64,000 nucleotides of DNA from Aldrovandia affinis (Eukaryota > Chordata > Actinopteri > Notacanthiformes > Halosauridae). The translations under genes were made by a program, and so were the position numbers. Under the pieces are notes generated by a model. The model was not told the DNA's origin and searched no databases. It saw only the letters and a list, made by a program, of their open reading frames with translations. Shown here one piece after another: positions 1-11,580 of this stretch (positions are counted from its first letter, which is position 1; the number at the start of each line of letters is the position of its first letter). The stretch is from positions 2,463,510 through 2,527,509 of the forward strand of contig JAINUG010000139.1 of assembly GCA_029706075.1 (NCBI GenBank), in the 5' to 3' direction.

Positions 1-3000
1 TGGGGGCTTACTTGTCGCAGCCCAACACGGTTAAATGTTCCGCCAACGGAGGCAGTAAGCACATGAACTACGGATTTGCAGCCATGCAGGGCTGGCGTGT
101 TTCAATGGAGGTAAGATAGCCAACAGGCTAGTTACAATCTTTGTCTCACACTGATATGTCGAGCTAAGCTCACCTGTCGTTTAATTGTGGAAATACGAAC
201 GCCTGAAGCCAGAATTGGTATCGGCTCCAGAAGTGGTTGGCTAAGTGGAGGAAAATGGGAACTGGGAACTGGGAAAAATATAGGGCCATTACCATTTCGA
301 GACAAAAAAAGTCAGTTTTTTTAAAACGTGGACAATATCTGGATAAACGATACAATGTAAATTTGGATTGACATCAAATACTCACTGAAATTGGGCGGAG
401 AACAAATATTCCTTAGAGATGGGAAAGGACCCAGAATTTGGACCAGGTCAAATAAATTAGGGTATGCGTTCCAAAAATGGTTACAAATGGGACTCCAAAT
501 TTGGTCAATTTTTAAATGGAAGGGACATTATGTAATTTGAACAACTTGCCCAAGCGTATGATCTTCCACATTCATATTTTTTTCGTTCCTTACAGAAATA
601 AAAACGAGAATACACGGTCTGAGATAGAGGTCTGAGAATGATTGACTGGACATGCCCTTGTGTGAGAGTCCGGGGTTTTCTATATGTTTATTTATTCACT
701 TTTGTGTACCCCCTCCCCAAAAAAAGGGTTGACTTAACTAAAAGACACTGGGAACAAAGATAATGCAGTTTGGGTGCGTGAGTGTAGTCTCTCAGGAATA
801 TTATCATGTAAATATGAAAATGCTGCATAGGAAACAAGACGAGTGTGGCTGTGAGTGCTTATAGGTGCATTTCAGTGAGAATCATTTATTTATACAAAAT
901 GGAAATTGTAATGCATAAAATACGTGTTCGGATAAATTAGTTTATTAGTAAATGGGGTTTTATTTAATTATTTATGTTAATATTTGTATTGATTTACTGA
1001 AATATTTATGTATTTACGTTTTTTTCTTTCCTATTGGGTTAATGTAAGTACTTACTAAAACATATGCTTAAAGGTACATTTGCCTCCATAAGTGTACGTT
1101 CCGCCCATAGTGTGACAACTGAATAATTGTGAACACAGTATGTGAAAGTGTGTGTTTGGGTGTTTTTTTTAGTTTAAAAAATAAATAAATAATAATAATA
1201 ACAATGTTTTTTTGTATTGTATGTGTATTTTGTATGTATAATGTTTCTTTTCCACTGATACAATTATTTTTAAAATAAATTATATTTAACTGTTCTGATG
1301 GTGGCTAGCAAGAGAGAAGTTAGCTTGCTGGAACGTTATCTAATGTTATCTATATTCCGCTCCCACTAAAGTTAGGTTGATTTTATCCTTGTTTAATAAT
1401 TGTAAAACATTTAATGGAAAAGGAATGGTCTGATTGTATATGCTATTCAATAATTGACATAGTAGCTTGTTAGTTAGCTGACGTTAGCTTTTTATATACC
1501 GTCTTCTAGTCTGTTTGTTGTGTAGGTGTGTGCCTTGTGGCGGGCTCAGACGGCACTCAGGTCTAAACCTATGTTCCCCTACAGGACGCTCATAACTGTA
1601 TTCCAGAACTGGATGACGAAACGGCCATGTTTGCAGTTTATGATGGGCATGGAGGTATAAGTTTGAAATGACCTATTCAAATGCGAGCATATTGTGGATC
1701 AAGACTGGGCCAATATTCAGAACCATTTTACAGACACTGAAACCAGACAGAGGCATAACATCTTAAGAGGGCCATGTTTTTTCTTAAGTGTTTCATAAAT
1801 CGTGAGCCAGTTATGAGGGAAGTTGCTAAATAAGCCAAAATAAATTGCTAAATTGGCTGGAATGTAATGCCTGAGGGGTAACATCATAGTTCACATGCTC
1901 CGTAATGTTTGAAAGCTTTTCTCCATCTTTCAAGGTGAGGAGGTTGCATTGTACTGCTCTAAATACCTACCTGAAATCATAAAGGAACAAAAGGCATACA
2001 AGGATGGCAAGCTCCAAAAGGTGAGAACTGAGCAGACACCCAGCGTGCTAATGCATCGATCCCTTCTGCGTTAAGTTAGTGTGAAAGGCATCAACTCACC
2101 AGGAAAGGCACACATTGGATTGGTTGCAGGTGATGTTTGCTAAATTGCTTTCGTATGGAATGGGATGTACAGGTGTTACAGAGCACATATTTTCTTCCCT
2201 TGAATCCATATTGGTGGCTCAGTCCAAATAGCTGTAGAAAAAGAATGATTTTGGATCTGTGCCTGTGTGCTGTCAGTCTCCAGAGTGGAGATGGGTGCTT
2301 AGATCTTTTCCGTATACTTATTCGATGCTATTAATACTAATATTTGGAGCATTAAAACTTAATTTGTAGATGTACTGCAGTTCTTAGATGCATGTTTAGT
2401 ATACTGACATTTGGCAGTGCCAATGTATCTTAGGCTCTGGAAGATGCATTCATGGCGATTGACCGTAGTATTACAACAGAGGAAGTGATCAAAGAGCTGA
2501 CTCGGATGGCTGGTCGGCCGCAGGAAGAAGCGGGCAAAGACAGAGTGGCCGAAGAAGACGACGGTGAGTGGGCATCCGCAGCTCCACTCAGTCGCAGCTC
2601 CACAGTTACTTTTTTAAAAAGATCTGAGAGTGAGCATGGCTATAGGGCCACTCTCTCTATCATGGTTTAATACAAACCCCAATGAACACCACAGCAACGG
2701 TTGATATACATGCATATCTTAGGATAATGAAACAGAATAGCGCCAGTTCACTACTGTCCCTCCCAGGTAAGATGAAGGCACAGGTCCAGATGTTTGTGTG
2801 CTGGTCTTCAGTCTAATGTCGTTTTTCCATCGACAGCACGGCACGGCACAGGAACCATCCGTACCCGTAACTATCCCCTTCACGGGTCAAGTCCCTGTGT
2901 TGTTTTTCCACCGCACAACAGAACCGTGAAGATGAGAGGTGTTCGATATGAGTTATCTGAAGTGACAAAAAATGCAACCGCCGTGGTGACATTAACATTG

Positions 3001-6000
3001 ACATTGTAAACATTCCAGCTCAAATTCACAAAAGCAGAACACTGCTTTCACCTTAACATTAGCTACAATTTTCTTATCTCTACCTAGATGTTTGGGAGTC
3101 ATGTCAAGGGCAGCGAGCACAGGAGGTACCATGCAGTGACTTCACACTAGGCTATGTAATCTTTCATATTTATTATTTGGCGTTGGTCCTCCAATTAATT
3201 GCAATTTACCAAGATCACATTTACTACCTCATTTCTTACATCTGTAGCCTACATTTTTAAAAATCGTATAAAAATGAAAACATTAGCAATATTTGTCTTT
3301 GTGTTTACATCTGTGCTTTTATGTAGCCTGTTGCTGGAAAAATGTCCAGCATGAGCTACAAGTAGTAGTGAACGATATTTCGTATTCCGATTGCTATTCC
3401 GATATCAATTTATCAATCATTAGCAATATCATACAGCTAAAGTTTGCGATATAAGTCTATAGCAATGCTCAATGCTGGGCATGTTTTGTCTTACATGTTT
3501 CCCACACATACTTGCAGACTAGCTTTGTCTCCCCAGAACTCATTTACCAAAATCACATCCCAGACTTAGTCCCAGCCCAAGCAAGTATCAATCTCTGATG
3601 CGTTTGAAAATGGAACGCCTTACGAAAAAAAACTCTCAAAGGCACAGCGGTGAAAGAAGCAGTAGGACAGCTCTGTTCATTCCGTAATGTGATTAAGAAG
3701 TTCAACAGAAACAGTTGAATAGTTTTTTTTTTTCAACATTTCAGTAAGCTAAACTAATATTGGGAAAATGGTTTTGTTTGGGTTCCCTTAATTCACTTAC
3801 AGTATTATAATGCCTATTCTATGATGTCTGGAATACATAGGCAATGTCAATGATCAATTGTCCACCCATGTGTTTTGTTACATCGCGTGCTATATCGCAA
3901 TCGCATTATTATCGCAATATGAGATTTTGCCCATATCGTACAGCCCTAGCTATGAGCTAAAAAATAATGAAACGCGAGTCGATTTATGAAGGCGCAGGAT
4001 TGTTCAAACAGTTTGTCATTTGACACTGTCCAGTTCAGATACTTTTGTTTCAAATGCCTGGGTTTAGCTCGAGCATCGGAATGCATCGAAGTGATTCCTA
4101 TATCTTTAAAAAAATCTATTTGTGAGGAATGGAAATGTTGTACTAAGAAAATGTATATTCTAATGGCGTGGATGAAAATGACAATACTATACTTTGTCCT
4201 TTCAAAGAAAACACAAACCTAACTTGTAGAATCACGGAAACCTGACAATGCTAAACTCTATATAATACTCTTCGAATAATAGCCTACCAATAATCGAAGT
4301 TAAGCTAAAAAAAACATGGCGGTCTGAGATTTAGTGTGACGATTTTGTGACTATTGCGCTTGACAAATCAATAGTCTGCAGTATTGCTAGCTCCACCCCT
4401 AGGTCCCTGTTTGGCTCGGTAGTACCTAAACAGAGCAGTAGCTAAATTCAGCACGGGTACTTAGGTTTGGTACGGGTCACTTGGCAGTGGAAAAAGTAAC
4501 AAAACGTGGGAGCACGGATTGGTAACCGTGCTGTGCCATACCGTACTGTCCGGTGGGAAAACACTATAGCTTGTTTGGTAGCTACAACAGGTCCCATTCT
4601 GTTTCATGATCTCATACAGTCGTCCCCGATATCAGAATAAAAGGGAAGGAATTTATTGTTAATCAAACAAAATGTTTCTCAAGTGCAGCGGATTTAATTC
4701 ACAAAAATAAAAGGGTTGTATTGGGGTTGGTAATATGTCCATTCCTCCTGCCAGTGGACAATGAGGAAGCTGAACTTCTGCATGAGGAAGCCACCATGAC
4801 GATAGAGGAGCTGCTGATCCGATACAGACAGAACCTGAGCGCACTCAAAAATGCCAGGAAGTCCAGCCCCCTGGCCAAACGGGAAGATGTGGAGACAACC
4901 CACGCCGAAACTGCTGCTAACGGGGAGGTGGGGTGTGGGGGCTCAGATGAGGATGCTGGGAGCAAGGGTGGTGCCTTGGGGGGGGAGAGCGTGGTTGGGG
5001 TTGGGCATGCGAGCAGCTCAAAGATGCGGGCTTGTCGGAGTTCCCGGGTTGAAGGGGGGAAGGCAGGCCCCTGCAGTGGGGAGAGGAGCCCTAAGAGTGG
5101 AGGCAGTGTTGGGCCAGGGGGGGACCCGAAGGGTGGAGGAGGAGGGGATGGTCCGGTGGGCGATGCAGGGCCCTCCTGCTCCTCTGCATCGGCACAACCA
5201 CAGGGCGGGACCAAGTCCCAGTTCTTTGAAGATGGTGAGGAGTCAGAGGAGGAGGAGGAAGAGGAAGATCCCAGCGAGGAAGAGGTGAGGATATTTCAAC
5301 ATTTCATTTTCTTCATGCGTTGTAAGTCACACCGCCTAAGAGTGTTTGCTAAATGATATTCATTAAAGAGATTGAGATTAAATATTTAGATACAATTCAT
5401 CCATCTGTGAATATTTTATTGTGTATCCATATTTATATATTGTATTATAAATTTCACTTGGGTATTACGTGTTATATAATCTTACTCTGTATAGAATAAG
5501 TAGTGGTGCACAGTGTCTGTTTGATGTGGTTTTTTACATTTATTTAACCAGGAATAGCCCTGTTGAGATTAACAATCTTTTTCAAGAGGGTCCTGGCCAA
5601 GACCGGCAGCAGCAATAGGTTACAGACAAGGATGAAACAATTGACAAAAATGACAAATTACGGCCACACTGAAACATTTACAGCCTATTGCTCCAGCCTC
5701 TAATTGCTTTATCATATTTTTAAACACCCTTAATGAGACTAGCTCTGTAACATGCAACTCACTCTGTAGCACATGTGGAGGGCGCAAGCAGACCCTCTTT
5801 AAAGCTCTCTTTCCCATGTCAATACGGGCATTTGGGACCGATGGTAAATATGAGCCCTGGAAATGTAGGCAATATCTTCCCACACTTCTCTGGTGAATAT
5901 AACTGCACACTGGGGATAGGATTGATGGTAATGTCCCTCTTTCAGGACTGTAGTGAGGAAGAGGCCGGCGAGTACACCAGCGATGAAGAAGACAACACAG

Positions 6001-8795
6001 AGGAAGAGGGGGAGGAAGATGAGGAGGAGGAGGAAGAGATGTGCCTTCCTGGGATGGATGGGAAAGAGGAGGTGAAACCAAGACTCCCAACAGTTGTTTG
6101 ATTGCAAGTTTGGGCATCCTTGTTTTGTTGTCCATGGCAGTGAAATATTTGATTGTAAATGTAATCAATTCTTGTCTTTTTTTCCCCTCAGAGAATTTTA
6201 CTGAAAGCACTTAAATAAAGTAACTTGCATGACCAATAAAAAACATAGTCAAACACACATCCAAACTATACTGTAGGTCCAGGATCAAAAACACTTACCA
6301 GCAAGAAGTAATACTGTCCACACTATAATGTTTCTGTGATAGTTTATTTGCAGATACACTTGGACAACATTTTGATCTGCAAGGATCTCCATCCTTCCTC
6401 AAGACCCAAAAATATATACAGTATATATCAAAGGAGTGTTAAAGTGTGCTTACTATTTCTATTTTTTCATAACTTCCATGTCCAGATGTGATTGAGCTTC
6501 TACCTGAGAGGGCAGTGTGTAAGTCTTATGGCCAGGCTGTTCAGTTAGGCCCAAAGGTGGGCCAGGAGTAACAGGATTGCCCTTGCGTTCCCCATAAAGA
6601 TATGCATGGGCGGCAGTCAGAGCTGGACCCTTGAGGATGTTTCTCTGGTTCCACATCTGGTTTGGTGTTTTCCAGCCTGGCTCAGACAGCGGGACCACTG
6701 CGGTAGTGGCACTGATTCGGGGGAAGCAACTGATTGTGGCCAACGCCGGGGACTCTCGCTGTGTGGTGTCGGAGCAGGGCAAGGCCGTGGACATGTCCTA
6801 TGACCACAAGCCAGAGGACGAGCTGGAGCTGGCCAGGATAAAGAATGCTGGAGGGAAGGTGACCATGGATGGGCGTGTCAATGGTGGTCTCAACCTCTCC
6901 AGGGCCATTGGTAAACTGGTTTCCCTGTTTTCCCTCAGAATTCACTGAAGTAATGTTTGCTGCTCTGGTGTTTAAACATTCACCTGAGTCGTATTGTTGG
7001 CATTGGACCCATGTACAATCAAACAGAATTCAAAGGCAAAACGTTTTTAAATGTTAATGTGTTGTAAATATTTATGTAAATATTAACATGTAAACTAATA
7101 CACAAACTGCTTAATATTAATTGGAGTTGACTAGTTGTAATGAAAGGAAAACCAGGTAGTGAAAAGGAATTCCTTGTGTTTTTGGTCTCAGGGGATCACT
7201 TTTACAAACGAAACAAGGCCCTTGCTCCAGAAGAGCAGATGATCTCCGCTCTGCCAGACATCAAAGTGCTGACTCTCAACAAGGAACACGACTTCATGGT
7301 CATCGCTTGTGATGGAATCTGGTATAGCTTCCAGTAGCATTCTGATTGTTCTGTGGTTTACTGTCATAGTTTACAGAAAGTGGTATGAATGTGCATATCT
7401 CAGGCAGAGCCATGTAGCAGTCAGTATTTTGCTTTATTTTATTACATGTAAACAATCTCCCCCCTCCAAACTTGTGATTGTTGTTCACAGGAACGTGATG
7501 AGTAGCCAGGAGGTGGTGGATTTTGTCAGTCAGAGGATAAAGCCAAATGTTCGCGGTGATGTCTTGGTGCTGTCCACTATTGTGGAGGAGGTGGGTCACA
7601 TGCTCATACATGCCTAGTATAATTTGTGTCAAAGACAGTCCGTTTGTATTGGTTTTGGTTTGCCACATTGTTTTTAGGTAAACAGAGTCTCTTCTGGCCT
7701 CTGACTGGGCTGGATTGTAGGCAATTCAGCTCTTTCTATCCCCAATACACAATACACTCTGCCCAAAATCCATAATTTCATAATGTACTACTCACTATGT
7801 ACTACTCACTATTCACTACTCACTATTCACTACTCACCATGGGACTACTATTATGTTTAGCTAGCTATGTAACTAGGTAAGTTTATGTAATAAACATTAA
7901 CAGTGAATCAAATAAAAATTGCTGTGATGAAATGAGTTGGCTAGCGCTGTTTAACATTTGAAGCAACATGGCTAACATTTGCTAGCAACATATCTTATGA
8001 TTAGTGTGTTTTTATGATTAGATAAAATGGCTAACTTCACTATTATAGCTAACCAGTCAAGTCTTTAACATTAACTTTGTATCATTCAGTTTTTAATAAC
8101 TAGTTAGCTAGCTAATTTAGCTTGCAAGGCAGATAATAGCATCACGACAGGCTACATTACAAAACATTATAGATGGCGTTACTTCCTCATTCAAAAGCTG
8201 GCCATCCAGTCTGGTTGGTTTAACATTAGATGGCCTTTTCTATTTTCTATTAGAAAACCGTCCTTTCATGTCCCAGCTAGCTGAGCCAAACAACACAAAT
8301 TACGGTTGGTCTGTGTGACCTTTGTGGGTAGGTTGTCTTTGTAAGTGATTGGCAATTCCAAATTGTGGATTAAAGGGAAGAATGGTAGCCAGATCATTGA
8401 GGAAAACTGAAACATTATTTTGAACAGTATATTGACATTTTTTGGGACATTTTATTTTAAGCTTATTCTCTTTGCCTTTTTAAAAGAAATTGGGAGTACA
8501 GAAGAGCTTGGACCAAGCTGTCGTCAGCAAGAAAGATTAGGATCTAACCTGCGCTGAGCAGATTCAGGGTTATGAGCTGACCAGCTCTCTGACTGTCTTT
8601 CCCCAGCTGTTGGACCACTGCTTGGCGCCAGACACCTCCGGCGATGGTACAGGCTGTGACAACATGACCTGCATCATCATCACCTTCTCCCCGCCCTCCA
8701 ACAGCAGCCCAGGTCAAGGGGGTGAGAAGCGCAAGCCAGACCATTGCAGCCCGGAGAAGAATGGAAAGGACAGCAAAAAGCCCAAACCCGAATAA
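1..8795 (+). CDS. ppm1g: Protein phosphatase PPM1G (PP2C-gamma), ten exons
   Basis: Mg2+/Mn2+-dependent Ser/Thr phosphatase of the PP2C family; the known family member is nuclear and acts on splicing and chromatin proteins. Coding exons: 1-110, 1585-1654, 1935-2020, 2434-2563, 4755-5284, 5946-6071, 6676-6910, 7192-7321, 7491-7590, 8607-8795, all GT-AG. With the missing A of ATG restored the sum is 1707 nt, 568 residues plus stop (human about 546). The protein opens G-A-Y-L-S-Q, so Gly2 is a candidate myristoylation site. Exon 2 carries the metal-binding VYDGHGG motif. Exons 5-6 code for the PPM1G-specific Ser/Gly-rich and Glu/Asp-rich insert that interrupts the catalytic domain. Exons 7-10 give NAGDSRC, the ACDGIW region and [11 protein letters not shown], followed by a Lys-rich tail that could act as a nuclear signal. 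No disabling change is visible. Exon edges are eye-called. Confidence 0.96.
2818..4564. mobile_element. Non-autonomous DNA transposon in ppm1g intron 4
   Basis: The two ends are imperfect inverted copies: GTTTTTCCATCGACAGCACGG on the left matches the reverse complement of the right end (GTTTTCCCACCGGACAGTACGG) at most positions. The interior has no credible transposase. I see no clear target-site duplication, so the superfamily is unassigned. A hAT-type MITE (3363-3948) sits inside it. Confidence 0.6.
3363..3948. mobile_element. hAT-type MITE nested in the intron 4 transposon
   Basis: The right end reads TAGGGCTGTACGATAT in reverse complement and the left end is TAGTAGTGAACGATAT. Candidate 8-bp target-site duplications GCTACAAG and GCTATGAG flank it (6 of 8 match). 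AT-rich interior, no ORF. Confidence 0.55.
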
Positions 8796-9346
8796 TCCAA
8801 TAAACGAGCCGGCTCCACTTTACACACAGATATGAACTTTTCATTTCCCCCTGGAATTCGATTTTTTTTTTTTTGGGGTCTAAAGAGAGACTGTCCATGG
8901 AGGAATTCTAGTTATGTGTCTTAAGACAGGAGACATTTTTATCTGTAAATCAGACATTTTTTATTTTTACAATGGTGTGTTTGTTGGTTAAGCGGTCTTC
9001 ACCACCCCTCCACCCACAATATTCAGAGGTTTCTAAAAGGTATGCCAGTGATGGGACTGAAGTTGTCTGTGAATCTTCAATGTATTGTCTTGTTCATGCC
9101 CATACTATTTATATACATATTTTTTCATAATTGTCAATTTGGGGGAAAAGAGTGAAATTTCTTTTTTGTAATTGTTTAGCAGTGTGAACAATATGTACAT
9201 TAAAATAATTTTTTTCAAATTAACGTGATTCTGTTTCTTTTTTTCTTTTTCTTTTTTTGGAGATTGGTATACTCCAATCCAGTCCATTGTCCCCATGGGG
9301 TAATGTTGATTTTGTGGAGAAAAATAATAATAGCCATATAAATAAA
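8796..9346 (+). other. ppm1g: ppm1g 3' untranslated region
   Basis: T-rich sequence after the stop codon. AATAAA hexamers occur at 8799-8804, probably too close to the stop to be the only one, and at 9341-9346. The end was not proven by transcript data. Confidence 0.5.
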
Positions 9347-9609
9347 AGCTAAATTGAAATTGCATGGTCTAGGTTACTATTTGCAACTGACCGGGGCGAA
9401 ACTGCTGGTTGTTTCGTGGTTTGGGTTTGTTACATTTCTGTTGCTTTTGATAATGGACTCAAATGTGTCTATCCCACTCCAACTCCTCCAGCTGAAAGTT
9501 ACAGCCTTGCTTTACATACTGAGATTTACAAGCAAAATTATATTGCATATCAAACTGAAATATCTGCAGTATTTTGGTGTCAGGATTATTTTATATATTA
9601 TATATTTAC

Positions 9610-9905
9610 TCTGACTCTGAAGTGGTTCGAAACCTGCATCTCTACCAGACTGACCCTGGTCATCAGCCCTGAGCGGTGGTGGAATTTGGCTGTCCGCCCT
9701 ATGGAGAGGGGGGAGGGCGAGCCGGCACAAGTTCGTCGAGGAGCAGGAAGGGCGTCCGTGGTCGGGTTCCGCCTCAGAGGAGGCGGATCTACCGCGCCAG
9801 GAAAATTGGCTCATTACCCGGAGGACGGGTGACGGACTCGTGGGGGAGGGTGAATTGAAATAGAGGGTATAATTGGCAACCAAATTTTTTGGAGGAAAAA
9901 TTAGA
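9610..9905 (+). mobile_element. Truncated tRNA-type SINE
   Basis: GC-rich block with a B-box-like GTTCGAAACC stretch near the start, a G-rich body with words shared with the SINEs near 20.1 and 45.2 kb, and an AT-rich tail reading GGTATAATTGGCAACC. ORFs across it are incidental. Confidence 0.5.
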
Positions 9906-10539
9906 AACTTATTTTTAAAAACCAATGTGATTTATTTACCTGAGTTAAGACATAAATATAAAGGAGACCTGCATTAAACTTGTTGGCAGTTGTTCAATTT
10001 ATAATGTTGATGCATGCTGGTGTCCATGTTGTGTGTATCACGTATGTCATTGGCTAGCATCTCACTGATGGGCCAGACTGTTTGCTTAATGTTTGTAAGC
10101 TTGTATAGTGTCATTTCTACATGTTAAAAATGATCATACATCAGTTATAAATTGATGTATAGGCTGGTAATTACCCCTGGGTAGTAAAATCCTTGTGCTC
10201 ACAAGGATGTAATTTTCTGTTAGATGTACGTTATCCAAATGTTATAAGCCATTACCTCAATGTCCCAGTACATTGTTCCTACACTACATTGTTTTGCCTT
10301 GGGTTGATGTCTCGGGTTTGACTCATGTCTTTGATATGTGCACTTGATAAAGATTTCACTCTTCGATGCATATCTGTAATTGATGCCGTTTAATGTCAAA
10401 ACATACTGCTGTCAGTCATGTCAAATGCTGTTAAAATTGTATGAAGGTACAAATATATAACATTTAACACCTAAAAACATCATGAATACAATTTATTTGT
10501 TTGGTATTTTCATAATACAAAAGGCAACACAGAGGACCT
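9906..10539. other. Intergenic DNA, no gene seen
   Basis: AT-rich sequence between the SINE and the LINE fragment. Both strands were read; no exon, RNA gene or repeat boundary can be supported. Confidence 0.5.
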
Positions 10540-11205
10540 GAAGCAGGAACTAGTCTAGTGTTCAACCGACCCAAGTTCACGCATGTCACCCCACTACTCA
10601 CCTCTCTGCACTGGCTCCCTATCGCAGCACGCATAAAATTGAAATCACTGGTGCTGGCTTATCAAGCCACTAGAGGAATTACCTCCAGACACTCATAACA
10701 CCCTACACCCTAGCCAGACCCCTCCACTCTGCCTCTGGCAAACTGACTGTCCCATCCCTCCGGGCCCCAGGCATCCGCTCCTCGCGGTCTCTTCTCTGTC
10801 CTGACCCCTCGGTGGTGGAACGATCTTCCACACTCAGTCAGGACCGTGGAATCAATGGCCATCTTCCACAAGAGACTCAAAACCCACCTATTCAGACTCC
10901 ACTACCATTGAATCTGTACATTTAACTAATTGTCATCACCACTGCTTACATGTTTAATACTGCATTTCGTAATATCTATCTATGTTTAATACTGTCTCAA
11001 AAACAAAATCTACTAACCTTTTCTTTCCATGTGTTACAAGTACGGTATGCAGCTGCCAATAATGATGTCTATTGCTGTATTACTGCACTGAACTCTTGCT
11101 CGAACTACAATTCATCATTACATGTACAAATGCACATCTTCTACGTCGCTCTGGATAAGAGCATCTGCGAAATGCTTCAAATGTAAAAATGTAAGGTAAA
11201 ATGAG
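10540..11205 (+). mobile_element. 3' fragment of a non-LTR retrotransposon
   Basis: Decayed translation shows the carboxy-terminal LINE pattern: a T-x-L-L-T-S-L-H-W-L-P-I block, then GKLTVPSLRAPG and WNDLP-like remnants. The 3' end contains GCTCTGGATAAGAGCATCTGC followed by AATGTAA repeats, a common fish LINE tail. There are several stops and frameshifts. Confidence 0.7.
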
Positions 11206-11465
11206 CTGCTTCCGCACTGCCAGCTGCGTTTGATCACATTTACCACAGTGGAGGCCGTATGAACATCCCCTTCCAACAGTGAGTGTCTGCCATCTGAAAC
11301 ATGAGGGCATAACCGTTACTGAGAAAATACAGCTATCACTGCAAACTGCTTTCCAGGCAGCACACAATACCTGACAACAGACCCAGGTCTTTGCAACGAG
11401 GACCAATGAAAATCTGACCATAGGTCACTTGATGAACAATGAGATACCAAAAATACTGGGATGCT

Positions 11466-11580
11466 TTTATTAAGGAATATTAGTTTATGATGACAACAAT
11501 ACATACCTACAATATTTTATTAAGGAATATTAGTTCATGATGACAACAATACATACCTGTATTCTTTTATTAAGGAATAT
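11466..11580. repeat. 50-bp tandem duplication, 2.3 copies
   Basis: Copies start at 11466, 11516 and 11566 (partial), each opening TTTATTAAGGAATAT. The first two differ at only a few positions. The unit includes the 3' end of the last visible exon of the minus-strand gene and its GT donor, so the donor is present twice. Confidence 0.9.

Noticed and set aside
4699-5214. A 171-codon Pro-rich reading frame on the minus strand
   Set aside because: It is the antisense of the Gly/Ser/Glu-rich ppm1g exon 5; composition explains the open frame.
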